Assembly (NCBI GenBank): GCA_025453715.1 | Contig: JALOPT010000014.1 | Coordinates: forward strand, 1 to 15,815 | Direction of reading: 5' to 3' | DNA from: Methanoregulaceae archaeon | GTDB lineage: Archaea; Halobacteriota; Methanomicrobia; Methanomicrobiales; Methanospirillaceae | Length of the DNA stretch: 15,815 nt | Program-made: the position numbers and the translations under genes | The notes under the pieces: generated by a model | Database searches by the model: none | The model's input: only the letters and a program-made list of their open reading frames with translations | Told to the model about the DNA's origin: nothing | Shown: positions 1 to 6,846 of the stretch, piece after piece | How positions within the stretch are numbered: position 1 is the stretch's first letter | Layout of the letters: the number at the start of each line of letters is the position of its first letter

Positions 1-2
1 GG

Positions 3-302
3 CCGAGCCAGGTCAGCGGGTTGCGCCACTGCCGCCTGCTCCTGCGGTTCGACTTCCAGCGGTCCCTCGATGCCCGACTGCGTGAGATCCCCGACCTGGC
101 CGTGGGCGAGATCGCCCCGGGCGGAGGGATGAACCTCCCCGCGAGCTATTTCGCCGCCTGTGGTCAAACCGCGCGTCATTTGGTTGATCACGGCCTGCTG
201 TCGCCCAGCGCGGCCACGTCCCGACTCGAAACCATCCAGGCGCGACTGGATGCCCTGGCTTCTGCCCAGGCCAAACGCGTGGCATTACCTGATACCCGGT
301 AA
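3..302 (+). CDS. C-terminal fragment of an unrecognised high-GC gene
   Basis: The frame is open from the window edge to a TAA at 300-302, so about 99 C-terminal residues are visible and the start lies outside the window. I do not recognise the family. The fragment contains a glycine-rich turn (EIAPGGGMNLP), then FAACGQTARHLVDHGLL, then a helical alanine/arginine-rich tail ending in VALPDTR. The coding case rests on composition: by hand count about 77% of codons in this frame end in G or C, in a stretch of about 68% GC. The GC content drops to about 40% in the 60 bases right after the stop. The opposite-strand frame over the same bases has the Arg/Gly/Pro-rich look of a shadow. The high GC differs from every other gene in the window, which could mean recent transfer, a high-GC chromosomal island, or an assembly join. 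Function is unknown. Confidence 0.5.
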   Translation, partial: PSQVSGLRHCRLLLRFDFQRSLDARLREIPDLAVGEIAPGGGMNLPASYFAACGQTARHLVDHGLLSPSAATSRLETIQARLDALASAQAKRVALPDTR

Positions 303-405
303 CTCTTCCGGTTTCACCCTTCTTCAATGGGATTATTACAGTAAACGTGGACGTTATACTGCGGGATTCTCATTATTATTGGACAGAGATATTTATAATA
401 GTGAT

Positions 406-434
406 CTACACCGTAGAGACTGAAACTGGTGTAG
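406..434. repeat. 7-bp inverted repeat, 15-nt loop
   Basis: CTACACC at 406-412 is the exact reverse complement of GGTGTAG at 428-434. It lies 8 bases downstream of a TATA-like ATTTATAA (391-398), so it would sit around a start point driven from there. No T-run follows, so it is not a canonical terminator. It may be a chance structure. Confidence 0.3.
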
Positions 435-518
435 TGCAGGAAATGGCTGATTGTACCGATGAAAAATATTCAAATATGGTACCCACGTTCAGGCAATTTT
501 AAACATGGTAACGGTTGA

Positions 519-530
519 GATATATATAAA
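519..530 (+). promoter_or_regulatory. Probable TATA box for the rqcH-pelA operon
   Basis: GATATATATAAA matches the archaeal TATA consensus well. With the usual 25-27 base spacing, initiation would fall near 550, leaving a leader of about 105 bases before the rqcH ATG. The rqcH start has its own Shine-Dalgarno (AAAGGAGA at 646-653), which fits a leadered transcript. Confidence 0.5.
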
Positions 531-656
531 ACCTGGAAAAAAGTAAGGCCCGGGATATTTTAATCCGACAGAAGTGAGGACGTTAAAACTGACCTGGTAC
601 TTGTCCGCCACGTAAAATTGATCCATGAATGGAAAAGACAGTAACAAAGGAGATTT

Positions 657-2549
657 ATGGCAACAACTGCAGGAATAAGTGGCATCGATGTAAGGGCAAT
701 TGCCACTGAGCTTAAAGGACTCCTGCCACTCTGGATTAACAAAGTCTACCAGTTTGATGGGAAAACACTTGGGATCCGCCTGAACGGAGAAGAGCATAAA
801 AAATACCAGCTTATTATCGAACCCGGACGACGCCTTCACCTGACTGGTTCGTTTCCAGACACGCCGAAGGTCCCACCCCAATTCCCCATGCTGCTCCGGA
901 AACACCTGACTGGCGGAAAAATACTTGATATCCGGCAACAGGGACTCTCACGTATCATTATTTTCGATATCGGGAAGGCAGATACCACGTATCATGTCCT
1001 TGTTGAGCTCTTTGATGCGGGAAACGTGGTTTTCTGTGAAGAAGATTTTACTATCATCAAACCGCTCTGGCATCACCGGTTTAAAGACAGGGACGTGATT
1101 CCCGGTGTGCCTTACCAGCTTCCCGTTGACCCGACGCTTTTTGACGAGGCGGGTTTTGCATCGTTTCTACAGGAAGATCCCCGGGATATTGTCAAGGCAC
1201 TTGCTGTTGGATGCCTTCTCGGTGGATCTTATGCAGAGTATATCTGCAGGGAAACGGGTATAGATAAACATACCCCGGCACCTTCGGTTGATCCGGGCAT
1301 GATAAGAAATGCCGTCAGGGCACTTTTAGATAAGGCGGAAACAGGACGGGGACCTGTAATTACCGGGGGTGGGTGTATCCCATTCATTGCCTCCGAAAGC
1401 GGGGACATGAAACGGTTCCAGACATTCAACGAGGCCCTTGACGCATTTTATTCCCCTGAAGTGAGACTTTCAAAAGGAGAGAAGAAAGAAAAGAAACGCC
1501 TGACAAAGGAAGAAGTAATTCGTAAGCAGCAACTCGAATCGGTTAAGAAATTCCAGAATAAAGTTATCAGACTCGAAAAAATTATCGCTGCGATATATGA
1601 AAATTACCCCCTCATTACCGAAGTTATCAGTTCACTTGATGCTGCGAGTAAAAAATATTCATGGCAGGAAATTGAACAAATCCTTGGTAAAAATAAAACA
1701 GGAGTTGGCGAAAAAATTGTGGCTGTCCACCCCGAAGAGGCATCAGTTGACCTGGACTTAGGGGTAACCGTAACCATTCATGTCCACGAAAATATTGAGG
1801 TTAATCTTGGCCGGTATTTTTCGCAGGTCAAGAAATACAAAAAGAAAATTTCCGGTGCGAAAAACGCGATGGACCGCCCTCTCCCAAAAATGACCACGGC
1901 GAAGCACCAGGTGCCGGTACTCAAAAAGAAATGGTTTCACCGGTTCCGCTGGTTCTATACCAGTGATGGTGTCCTTGTCCTTGGGGGCCGTGATGCCGGG
2001 CAGAATGAAGAGCTCGTGAAGAAGTATATGGAGGGGGGCGATACCTTCGTTCACGCTGACGTTCATGGTGCGAGTATTGTCATTATTAAAGGGAAAACAA
2101 CACGGATGGATGAAGTTGCACAGTTTGCAGCTTCGTTTTCAGGGGCATGGAAGAGTGGGCATTTCAGTGCCGACGTATATTCAGTGCGACCTGACCAGGT
2201 TAGTAAAACCCCGGAAGCCGGTGAATACGTAACACGTGGTTCTTTCATTGTGCGTGGGGAACGCCACTACGAAAATAATGTCCCTCTCGGGACGGCAATC
2301 GGGTTTCAGAGCGAGCCGGAAGTAGCGGTTATCGGGGGACCCGTCAGCACCGTTCAGGCAAGAGCAAAGTACCTTGTTGAACTGAAACCAGGCACGTTTG
2401 AACCAAACGACACGGCAAAAAAAGTACTGCGGATCCTGCGGGAGAAAATTCCGGATGGTGAATGGAAGGCGTACAAGGCAGTCCTTAACACTGAGGCGGT
2501 TGCTGCTTTTGTTCCACCCGGGGGTTCTGATATTGTTGAGACATCATAG
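657..2549 (+). CDS. rqcH: NFACT-family ribosome quality control protein (RqcH/Rqc2-like)
   Basis: This 630-residue protein has the full NFACT layout. The N-terminal NFACT-N domain covers about residues 5-175 and includes IDVRAIATEL near the start and PMLLRKHL around 77-84. A helix-hairpin-helix-like segment (LLGGSYAEYICRETGID) lies around 187-203. A charged coiled coil covers about 270-345. The NFACT-R domain covers about 425-545, with WFHRFRWFYTSDG, LGGRDAGQNEELVKKY and VHADVHGAS. Family members bind the large subunit of split stalled ribosomes and recruit tRNA to add C-terminal tails, as shown for bacterial RqcH (alanine) and eukaryotic Rqc2. The Asp-Arg pair needed for tailing in those proteins appears here as Ser98-Arg99 (QQGLSRII). 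The ATG follows AAAGGAGA closely. It is first in an operon with pelA, 33 bases apart. The family call is secure; tailing activity is not. Confidence 0.93.
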   Translation: MATTAGISGIDVRAIATELKGLLPLWINKVYQFDGKTLGIRLNGEEHKKYQLIIEPGRRLHLTGSFPDTPKVPPQFPMLLRKHLTGGKILDIRQQGLSRIIIFDIGKADTTYHVLVELFDAGNVVFCEEDFTIIKPLWHHRFKDRDVIPGVPYQLPVDPTLFDEAGFASFLQEDPRDIVKALAVGCLLGGSYAEYICRETGIDKHTPAPSVDPGMIRNAVRALLDKAETGRGPVITGGGCIPFIASESGDMKRFQTFNEALDAFYSPEVRLSKGEKKEKKRLTKEEVIRKQQLESVKKFQNKVIRLEKIIAAIYENYPLITEVISSLDAASKKYSWQEIEQILGKNKTGVGEKIVAVHPEEASVDLDLGVTVTIHVHENIEVNLGRYFSQVKKYKKKISGAKNAMDRPLPKMTTAKHQVPVLKKKWFHRFRWFYTSDGVLVLGGRDAGQNEELVKKYMEGGDTFVHADVHGASIVIIKGKTTRMDEVAQFAASFSGAWKSGHFSADVYSVRPDQVSKTPEAGEYVTRGSFIVRGERHYENNVPLGTAIGFQSEPEVAVIGGPVSTVQARAKYLVELKPGTFEPNDTAKKVLRILREKIPDGEWKAYKAVLNTEAVAAFVPPGGSDIVETS

Positions 2550-2582
2550 AATACCAGGAGAAATTCAGGTCCAGGAAAGGTC

Positions 2583-3608
2583 ATGAAGGCTGAATTTGGA
2601 GAATTGCAGAAATCTTACGGGGAAATCAGGCTCTTCCCTGAAAATATCGATGATATCTGGCACCTGAGTCACCTGATCGCTCCCGGGGATCTCGTGTTTG
2701 CAACCACACTCAGGACAGCCGATTCATCAACCGATAAAATCCGGCCGGAAAAAGTGGAGAAAAAGCCGGTAAGGCTTGGGATACGGGTAGAGAAGGTTGA
2801 ATTCCACCATTATGCCAACAGGCTCCGCGTCACGGGATTAATAGAGCATGGGACGGACCAGGGTTTTTATCACACGCTCAATATTGAGACCGGCTACGAA
2901 ATTTCTGTTATCAGGCAGTGGAGAAAGAACGACCTCGAGCGGATTGACCGGGCAGTTAAGGCATCCGTATATGATGTAATCCATATTCTGACAATCGAAG
3001 AGGGTGAGGCAGAACTCTTCCGGATACGTCATTTCGGTCCGGAGCCCGTAATTACCATAACCATGGGAAGCGGGAAGGGGATGGAGGTCAATAGCAGGAC
3101 TTCCTTTTTTGAAAAAGTCCATGGCCAGCTAGTCCCTGTCAATGGTCCTCTCGTTGTGGCAGGCCCTGGTTTTATTAAAGAAGATTTTATGAAATTTTTC
3201 CGTGCCCGGGAGAATGAAAAAGCTAAAAAAACAGTTATCGTGGAAACCAGGAGAACGGGCGCGGGGGCTGTGCAGGAAGTCATTGGCCTCGGCACTCTTG
3301 AGAAACTTGCAGGGGACCTCCAGCTTGCCCGCGAGGTAAACCTGATGGGAGAATTCTTAAAGAGGGTCTCAAAAGGGGAACCTGTCGCCTATGGACGTGG
3401 CGAGGTGAAAAATGCCGCGGATTGTGGTGCGATTGAAGAGATTCTTGTCGTTGATACCCTGATACGTGACCATGAAATCATCGGGCTGATGGAAAAGGCC
3501 GAGCAATCGGATGCCGGCGTCGTTGTGTTCTCTACAGGGTTTGAACCGGGAAAACGGCTGGAAGCACTCGGCGGGGTAGCAGCATTGTTACGGTACAGGA
3601 TAGGATGA
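2583..3608 (+). CDS. pelA: Pelota/Dom34 ribosome rescue factor
   Basis: This 341-residue protein has the normal archaeal Pelota length and three-domain order. The Sm-like N-terminal domain (about 1-128) carries IWHLSHLIAPGDLVFATTLR at 25-44, the family hallmark. The central domain (about 129-236) lacks the GGQ tripeptide of eRF1, as expected, and has VVAGPGFIKEDF at 191-202. The C-terminal domain (about 237-341) carries VAYGRGEV at 268-275 and ends STGFEPG...LGGVAALLRY. Pelota enters the A site of stalled ribosomes, with aEF1A as partner and ABCE1 for subunit splitting. AGGAAAGG at 2573-2580 is a good Shine-Dalgarno just before the ATG. It lies 33 bases after rqcH and its stop overlaps the next start, so the two rescue factors are probably co-transcribed. 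Splitting by Pelota-ABCE1 would create the large-subunit substrate on which RqcH acts. Confidence 0.96.
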   Translation: MKAEFGELQKSYGEIRLFPENIDDIWHLSHLIAPGDLVFATTLRTADSSTDKIRPEKVEKKPVRLGIRVEKVEFHHYANRLRVTGLIEHGTDQGFYHTLNIETGYEISVIRQWRKNDLERIDRAVKASVYDVIHILTIEEGEAELFRIRHFGPEPVITITMGSGKGMEVNSRTSFFEKVHGQLVPVNGPLVVAGPGFIKEDFMKFFRARENEKAKKTVIVETRRTGAGAVQEVIGLGTLEKLAGDLQLAREVNLMGEFLKRVSKGEPVAYGRGEVKNAADCGAIEEILVVDTLIRDHEIIGLMEKAEQSDAGVVVFSTGFEPGKRLEALGGVAALLRYRIG

Positions 3609-4852
3609 CCAATACTACCCGTTTCGATATCGTTATTATCGGTGCCGGCCCTGCAGGATTATTCTGTGCGGCTACGGCTGGTGCCGCCGGGAAAACAGTA
3701 CTTATCCTTGAGAAAAATTCCGGTCCCGGAAAAAAATTATTGCTGTCGGGTTCAGGCCAGTGTAATATTACCCACGATGGACCAGTCAGGGAATTTTTAA
3801 CGCACTACGGCCCCCATGGCGCATTCCTGAAGCCTGCACTGATGAATTTTCCGAATACCGCACTCATCGCTTTTTTCAAGGAAAGGGGACTGGACATGGT
3901 GACCACGGATAGGGGAAAAGTATTCCCTGTGACGCTGAAATCCGCCGATATTCTCCGTATCCTTGAAAAGGAATGTGTATCCTGCGGGGTAGCTATCCAT
4001 TATAACGAGCCGGTACGGGAAGTAAACCATAATGGCGGCTATTTTTCAATTGTAACAAGGCAAGCTCTTTTTTCCGGATCCACGCTGGTAATCAGTACAG
4101 GGGGCGTTTCATACCCCGGTACCGGCTCAACGGGCGACGGGTATGGTTTAGCTTCATCTCTCGGTCACACCATTGCAGAGACCGCACCCGCTCTTTCACC
4201 AGTTATTATCAACAGGTACCCGTTCAGGGACCTTGCCGGGGTTTCCTTTGATTCGCTGTTTTTTTCTTTGTGGAGAGAAGGAAAAAAGATTGGCAGCCAC
4301 CAGGGGGACCTCCTCTTTACCCACCAGGGATTATCCGGTCCGGGAATCCTTGATTATTCACGTTTCATTCATCCCGGGGATACAATTCGGTTGTCTTTTA
4401 TCGGCCCTGTCAGGAGAGAACAGTTTACAAAAGAGGTCTCGGAAAAAATAGCTGCACACCCGGTATCTCATGTAAAAACTGTTATTTTATATTATAAAGT
4501 CCCTGAACGTCTTGCAACACAGCTTCTGTTCCTCTCCGGGATACCGGAGAACCTGACCTGTGCCCATCTCACAAAAGAAAAGAGGAATATCCTTATTGCA
4601 AACATGTTGGAATTTCCCCTCACCGTCGCGAAACTCGGGGGGTTCCAGGAGGCGATGGTTACAAGGGGCGGGGTTTCCCTCCCGGAAATTAACCCGAAAA
4701 CGATGGAGTCCCGCCAGGTCCCGGGATTATATTTTGCGGGTGAGGTTATCGATATCGATGGGGATACAGGCGGATATAACCTCCAGGCAGCATTTTCAAC
4801 CGGGTACCTGGCAGCTACGTCTATCCTGAAGCAACCAGGGCCATGTATATGA
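3605..4852 (+). CDS. NAD(P)/FAD-dependent oxidoreductase, HI0933/YhiN/BaiN-like
   Basis: This 415-residue flavoprotein begins with a Rossmann FAD-binding motif (IIGAGPAG at 11-18), followed by an acidic strand end (LILEKNSGPGKKL) and the family signature LLLSGSGQCNIT around 45-56. The C-terminus has GLYFAGEVIDIDGDTGGYNL (374-393) then QAAFSTGYLAA, the FAD-contacting end typical of HI0933/YhiN proteins. Length is normal for the family. BaiN, a gut bacterial member, reduces a bile-acid intermediate, but most members have no assigned substrate, so none is assigned here. The ATG at 3605 overlaps the pelA stop in an ATGA arrangement, which implies translational coupling. Why a flavoenzyme is coupled to two ribosome-rescue factors is unclear; the link could be incidental. 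Confidence 0.9.
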   Translation: MTNTTRFDIVIIGAGPAGLFCAATAGAAGKTVLILEKNSGPGKKLLLSGSGQCNITHDGPVREFLTHYGPHGAFLKPALMNFPNTALIAFFKERGLDMVTTDRGKVFPVTLKSADILRILEKECVSCGVAIHYNEPVREVNHNGGYFSIVTRQALFSGSTLVISTGGVSYPGTGSTGDGYGLASSLGHTIAETAPALSPVIINRYPFRDLAGVSFDSLFFSLWREGKKIGSHQGDLLFTHQGLSGPGILDYSRFIHPGDTIRLSFIGPVRREQFTKEVSEKIAAHPVSHVKTVILYYKVPERLATQLLFLSGIPENLTCAHLTKEKRNILIANMLEFPLTVAKLGGFQEAMVTRGGVSLPEINPKTMESRQVPGLYFAGEVIDIDGDTGGYNLQAAFSTGYLAATSILKQPGPCI

Positions 4853-4900
4853 AAAATAGTATAGATCAATAGATAATACACCCCCCGGGTCCAGATTATT

Positions 4901-4915
4901 CTGGAGGTCCTCCAG
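4901..4915. repeat. 15-nt perfect palindrome in a convergent gap
   Basis: CTGGAGGTCCTCCAG is a 7-bp perfect inverted repeat around one central T. It sits 49 bases after the flavoprotein stop, in the gap between convergent transcription units. A one-base loop is too tight for full RNA pairing, but a shortened stem is possible. No T-run follows on either strand. It may be a protein-binding site or a 3'-end structure for the rqcH operon. Confidence 0.3.
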
Positions 4916-4985
4916 TTCCCGGTGCTTCGATCCACCGTTGTAGAACCTGATTGGGCACGGGACAATGGTAATCTCTGATAATTTT

Positions 4986-4993
4986 AAAAAAAA
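4986..4993 (-). terminator. T8 tract, likely 3' end of the aminotransferase transcript
   Basis: On the minus strand eight T in a row begin 11 bases after the stop codon of the small ORF ending at 5005. U-rich tracts alone can drive termination by archaeal RNA polymerase, helped by FttA, which this window encodes. The placement just after that stop fits a transcript covering both the aminotransferase and the small ORF. Confidence 0.5.
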
Positions 4994-5004
4994 CTTTTAG
5001 AATA

Positions 5005-5199
5005 TCACTGCCCGATGAATATCATATGGGCGTGGGGAGGGGGTGGATGAGGAAAACACTCTTCCTGTCTAACACTCAATGGTAATTCTTTTATTAAAAT
5101 GGGGTTTTCCGAAAGCCAGTAAAGCCAAAAAAAGAACGGGATAATCAGCCTATGGCGAGTAAAGGAGTAAGAATCCAGGGTTATTGTTTCCATGAACAC
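5005..5199 (-). CDS. Possible small protein downstream of the aminotransferase
   Basis: This 64-residue frame starts with GTG at 5199, or with ATG two codons later at 5193. A perfect GGAGGTG (minus strand 5213-5207) sits 7 bases before the GTG, which is the strongest Shine-Dalgarno match I saw in the window. The frame begins 42 bases after the aminotransferase stop on the same strand and ends 11 bases before a T8 tract, so it fits neatly inside one transcript. The product has a short aromatic hydrophobic stretch (LIIPFFFWLYWL, about 19-30) and a Pro/His-rich tail (PHPPPPHAH). I recognise no family. A T7 run inside the frame, encoding FFFW, could itself cause termination. It may be a small membrane-associated protein or a chance ORF. 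Confidence 0.38.
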   Translation of the reverse strand: MFMETITLDSYSFTRHRLIIPFFFWLYWLSENPILIKELPLSVRQEECFPHPPPPHAHMIFIGQ

Positions 5200-5241
5200 C
5201 CTTTGGCACCTCCTCTACTGCCAGGACTGACCTGTGAATAG

Positions 5242-6423
5242 TTATTTAAGTATACTATGAATTGCCTTCGATAACCGGGTAATCCCTTCCACGATTCGTT
5301 CCTCATCAGAATTCGAGTAATTCAGTCGCATCGTGTTTGAGCCACTACCATCAGTATAAAACGGGTCACCCGGGACAAAGGCGACATTTTCCTTAATTGC
5401 GATATTGAAGAGGTCCATTGTTGAAAAACCGGGAGGCAGCGTCACCCAGAGGAACATCCCTCCATCCGGGCGCGTAAAGGTAACTTCTGGCGGAAATGTT
5501 TCTTCGATTATCTTAACCATGATGTCACGCTGGTAACGGTACACCTCGCGAATATGGAGTATATGGGAGTCAATATCATTATCTGCCAGGAATTTACTTA
5601 TTATCCGCTGGGCAAGATAATTTGAATGAAGGTCTGATGCCTGCTTGGCTGTGACCACCTGTTCAAATACACCGGGGGGTGCAGCGATCCAGCCCATCCT
5701 CATTCCCGGGGCTATAATTTTTGAAAATGACCCGGTGATTATGCCCAGATCGGGCAGGTAACTGCTGACAAGGGGGAGGTCATTTCCCCGGAACCGAAGT
5801 TCCCCGTACGCATCGTCCTCGATAAAAGGGATCCCGGATTCGGACAGGAGTGCTGCTACTTCCTCCCGCTTCTTTCCGGAATATGATAACCCAGAAGGGT
5901 TCTGGAAATTAGGCACACCATAGAAAAGTTTTGGTGAATGTGTATCAAGGACCTGCCTGAGCACCTCTGTGTCCGGGCCATCTTCAAGCAGTGGCACGTC
6001 TTTGAAAAATGGTTCATAGAGTGAAAATGCCTGGATAGCCCCCAGGTACCCGGGTCTTTCAATTGCCACCGGATCATTCCGGTTAATAAACAATTTACCA
6101 ATGAGATCGAGACATTGTTGGGAACCATTTGTTATTAGAATATTTTCTGGAGAGATCGCTAGTCCGCTCCGTTTCAGGTACCGTTGTGCGATAAATTCAC
6201 GGAGCGGCTGGTACCCCTCTGTCGTAGAGTACTGAAGTGCCGAAATCCCGTCATCGGTCAGGACAGCCCTTGCAGCCTCGTTAAGCTTTTTTACCGGGAA
6301 TAGCGCTGGATTGGGCAGTCCCCCTGCGAAGGAGATGATCTTTGGATCTTCAGTCACTTTTAAGATCTCCCTGATAAATGACCGGGGTGTCTTTTCCATC
6401 CGTGATGCGAACCTGTATATCAT
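5242..6423 (-). CDS. PLP-dependent aminotransferase, class I/II (LysN/KAT2-like)
   Basis: This 393-residue protein is a full-length fold-type I aminotransferase. The N-terminus has IISFAGGLPNPALFP (about 29-43), typical of the subgroup containing 2-aminoadipate aminotransferase LysN, kynurenine/AAD aminotransferases and MocR C-terminal domains. Expected residues are visible: NPSG with Asn175, the DDAYGELR strand with Asp203/Asp204 and Tyr206, the PLP lysine Lys235 in SFSKIIAPGMRMGW, and the substrate carboxylate arginine near 366 (MRLNYSN). It would transfer an amino group between an amino acid, probably aromatic or 2-aminoadipate-like, and 2-oxoglutarate. The exact substrate cannot be read from sequence. 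A minus-strand TATA at 6461-6475 suggests its own promoter with a short leader. It is not next to lysine or aromatic biosynthesis genes here. Confidence 0.9.
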   Translation of the reverse strand: MIYRFASRMEKTPRSFIREILKVTEDPKIISFAGGLPNPALFPVKKLNEAARAVLTDDGISALQYSTTEGYQPLREFIAQRYLKRSGLAISPENILITNGSQQCLDLIGKLFINRNDPVAIERPGYLGAIQAFSLYEPFFKDVPLLEDGPDTEVLRQVLDTHSPKLFYGVPNFQNPSGLSYSGKKREEVAALLSESGIPFIEDDAYGELRFRGNDLPLVSSYLPDLGIITGSFSKIIAPGMRMGWIAAPPGVFEQVVTAKQASDLHSNYLAQRIISKFLADNDIDSHILHIREVYRYQRDIMVKIIEETFPPEVTFTRPDGGMFLWVTLPPGFSTMDLFNIAIKENVAFVPGDPFYTDGSGSNTMRLNYSNSDEERIVEGITRLSKAIHSILK

Positions 6424-6460
6424 GTTTGTACTCTTTCAAGCCGGGTTTTTTCCGGCAGTC

Positions 6461-6475
6461 TTTTGTATATTTTTT
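6461..6475 (-). promoter_or_regulatory. Probable TATA box for the aminotransferase
   Basis: Read on the minus strand the site is AAAAATATACAAAA. Initiation about 26 bases downstream would be near 6441, giving a leader of under 20 bases before the ATG at 6423. Only a weak purine-rich GAAAGAG lies upstream of that ATG. Confidence 0.4.
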
Positions 6476-6600
6476 GGAAACAGTAGTATTTAGAGCAACT
6501 TGACAACAATGCCAATATGATAAAATAAATTGAGATATTTTCCAAGCCGGAACCTTAAGCAAGGCTATATCTGATGATAGCGCCTTATTATCGATCAATA

Positions 6601-6657
6601 ATCTGGAATGTCCATGTTTTCAGGTACACAAGTGTTCACTATTACATCATTCCAGAT
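6601..6657. repeat. 10-bp perfect inverted repeat with 37-nt spacer
   Basis: ATCTGGAATG at 6601-6610 is the exact reverse complement of CATTCCAGAT at 6648-6657. The spacer holds a smaller ACAC-AA-GTGT inverted repeat at 6626-6635. No T-run follows on either strand. It could be a small structured RNA, a remnant of a short inverted-repeat element, or a regulatory site for the minus-strand transcripts. Confidence 0.4.
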
Positions 6658-6825
6658 ACCCTTCGGACGTGTATAACAGTTTTTTAATAAAATGGAAGCG
6701 CTATATCCTGCAGTCCGTTTTGTCCCGGCAGTTGAAACGTGGTCTGATAACCCTGTAACCATGGAACAGCAATAATCTTCCTGGTTTGAGGAAAACGCTC
6801 GTAAAATGCTTAGTAATCGATATAT

Positions 6826-6846
6826 GATCAGGACTGGCCCCTGATC
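6826..6846 (-). repeat. Hairpin overlapping the zinc-ribbon stop codon
   Basis: GATCAGG (6826-6832) and CCTGATC (6840-6846) are exact reverse complements around a 7-base loop. The TGA stop (6830-6828 on the minus strand) lies inside one arm. It could shield the mRNA 3' end. No T-run follows directly. Confidence 0.35.

Larger units (their letters stand above)
303..656. other. Intergenic leader region upstream of rqcH
   Basis: This 354-base AT-rich gap separates the high-GC fragment from rqcH. It holds two TATA-like stretches (391-398 and 519-530), a 7-bp inverted repeat at 406-434, and a 19-codon mini-ORF at 443-502 (MADCTDEKYS...). The mini-ORF has only a weak AGG two bases before its ATG, or a GGTG eleven bases before, so I do not call it a gene. 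No tRNA-like fold or longer ORF with a ribosome binding site is visible. Confidence 0.5.
6424..6827. other. Structured intergenic region between the zinc ribbon and aminotransferase genes
   Basis: This 404-base gap contains the aminotransferase promoter near 6461-6475 and a 10-bp inverted repeat at 6601-6657. Short T-rich stretches on the minus strand around 6789-6810 could end the zinc-ribbon transcript. ORFs crossing this gap lack a ribosome binding site and look like chance frames. No tRNA is visible. Confidence 0.4.

Noticed and set aside
13..327. Minus-strand 104-codon ORF opposite the high-GC fragment
   Set aside because: Low-complexity Arg/Gly/Pro composition typical of an antisense frame in GC-rich coding DNA; the plus frame has the GC-rich third positions.
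489..938. Minus-strand 149-codon ORF overlapping the rqcH start
   Set aside because: It lies antisense to a well-supported NFACT N-terminus, with no recognisable domain.
4173..4451. Plus-strand 92-codon ORF inside the flavoprotein gene
   Set aside because: Alternate frame within a gene whose own frame has strong family motifs at both ends.
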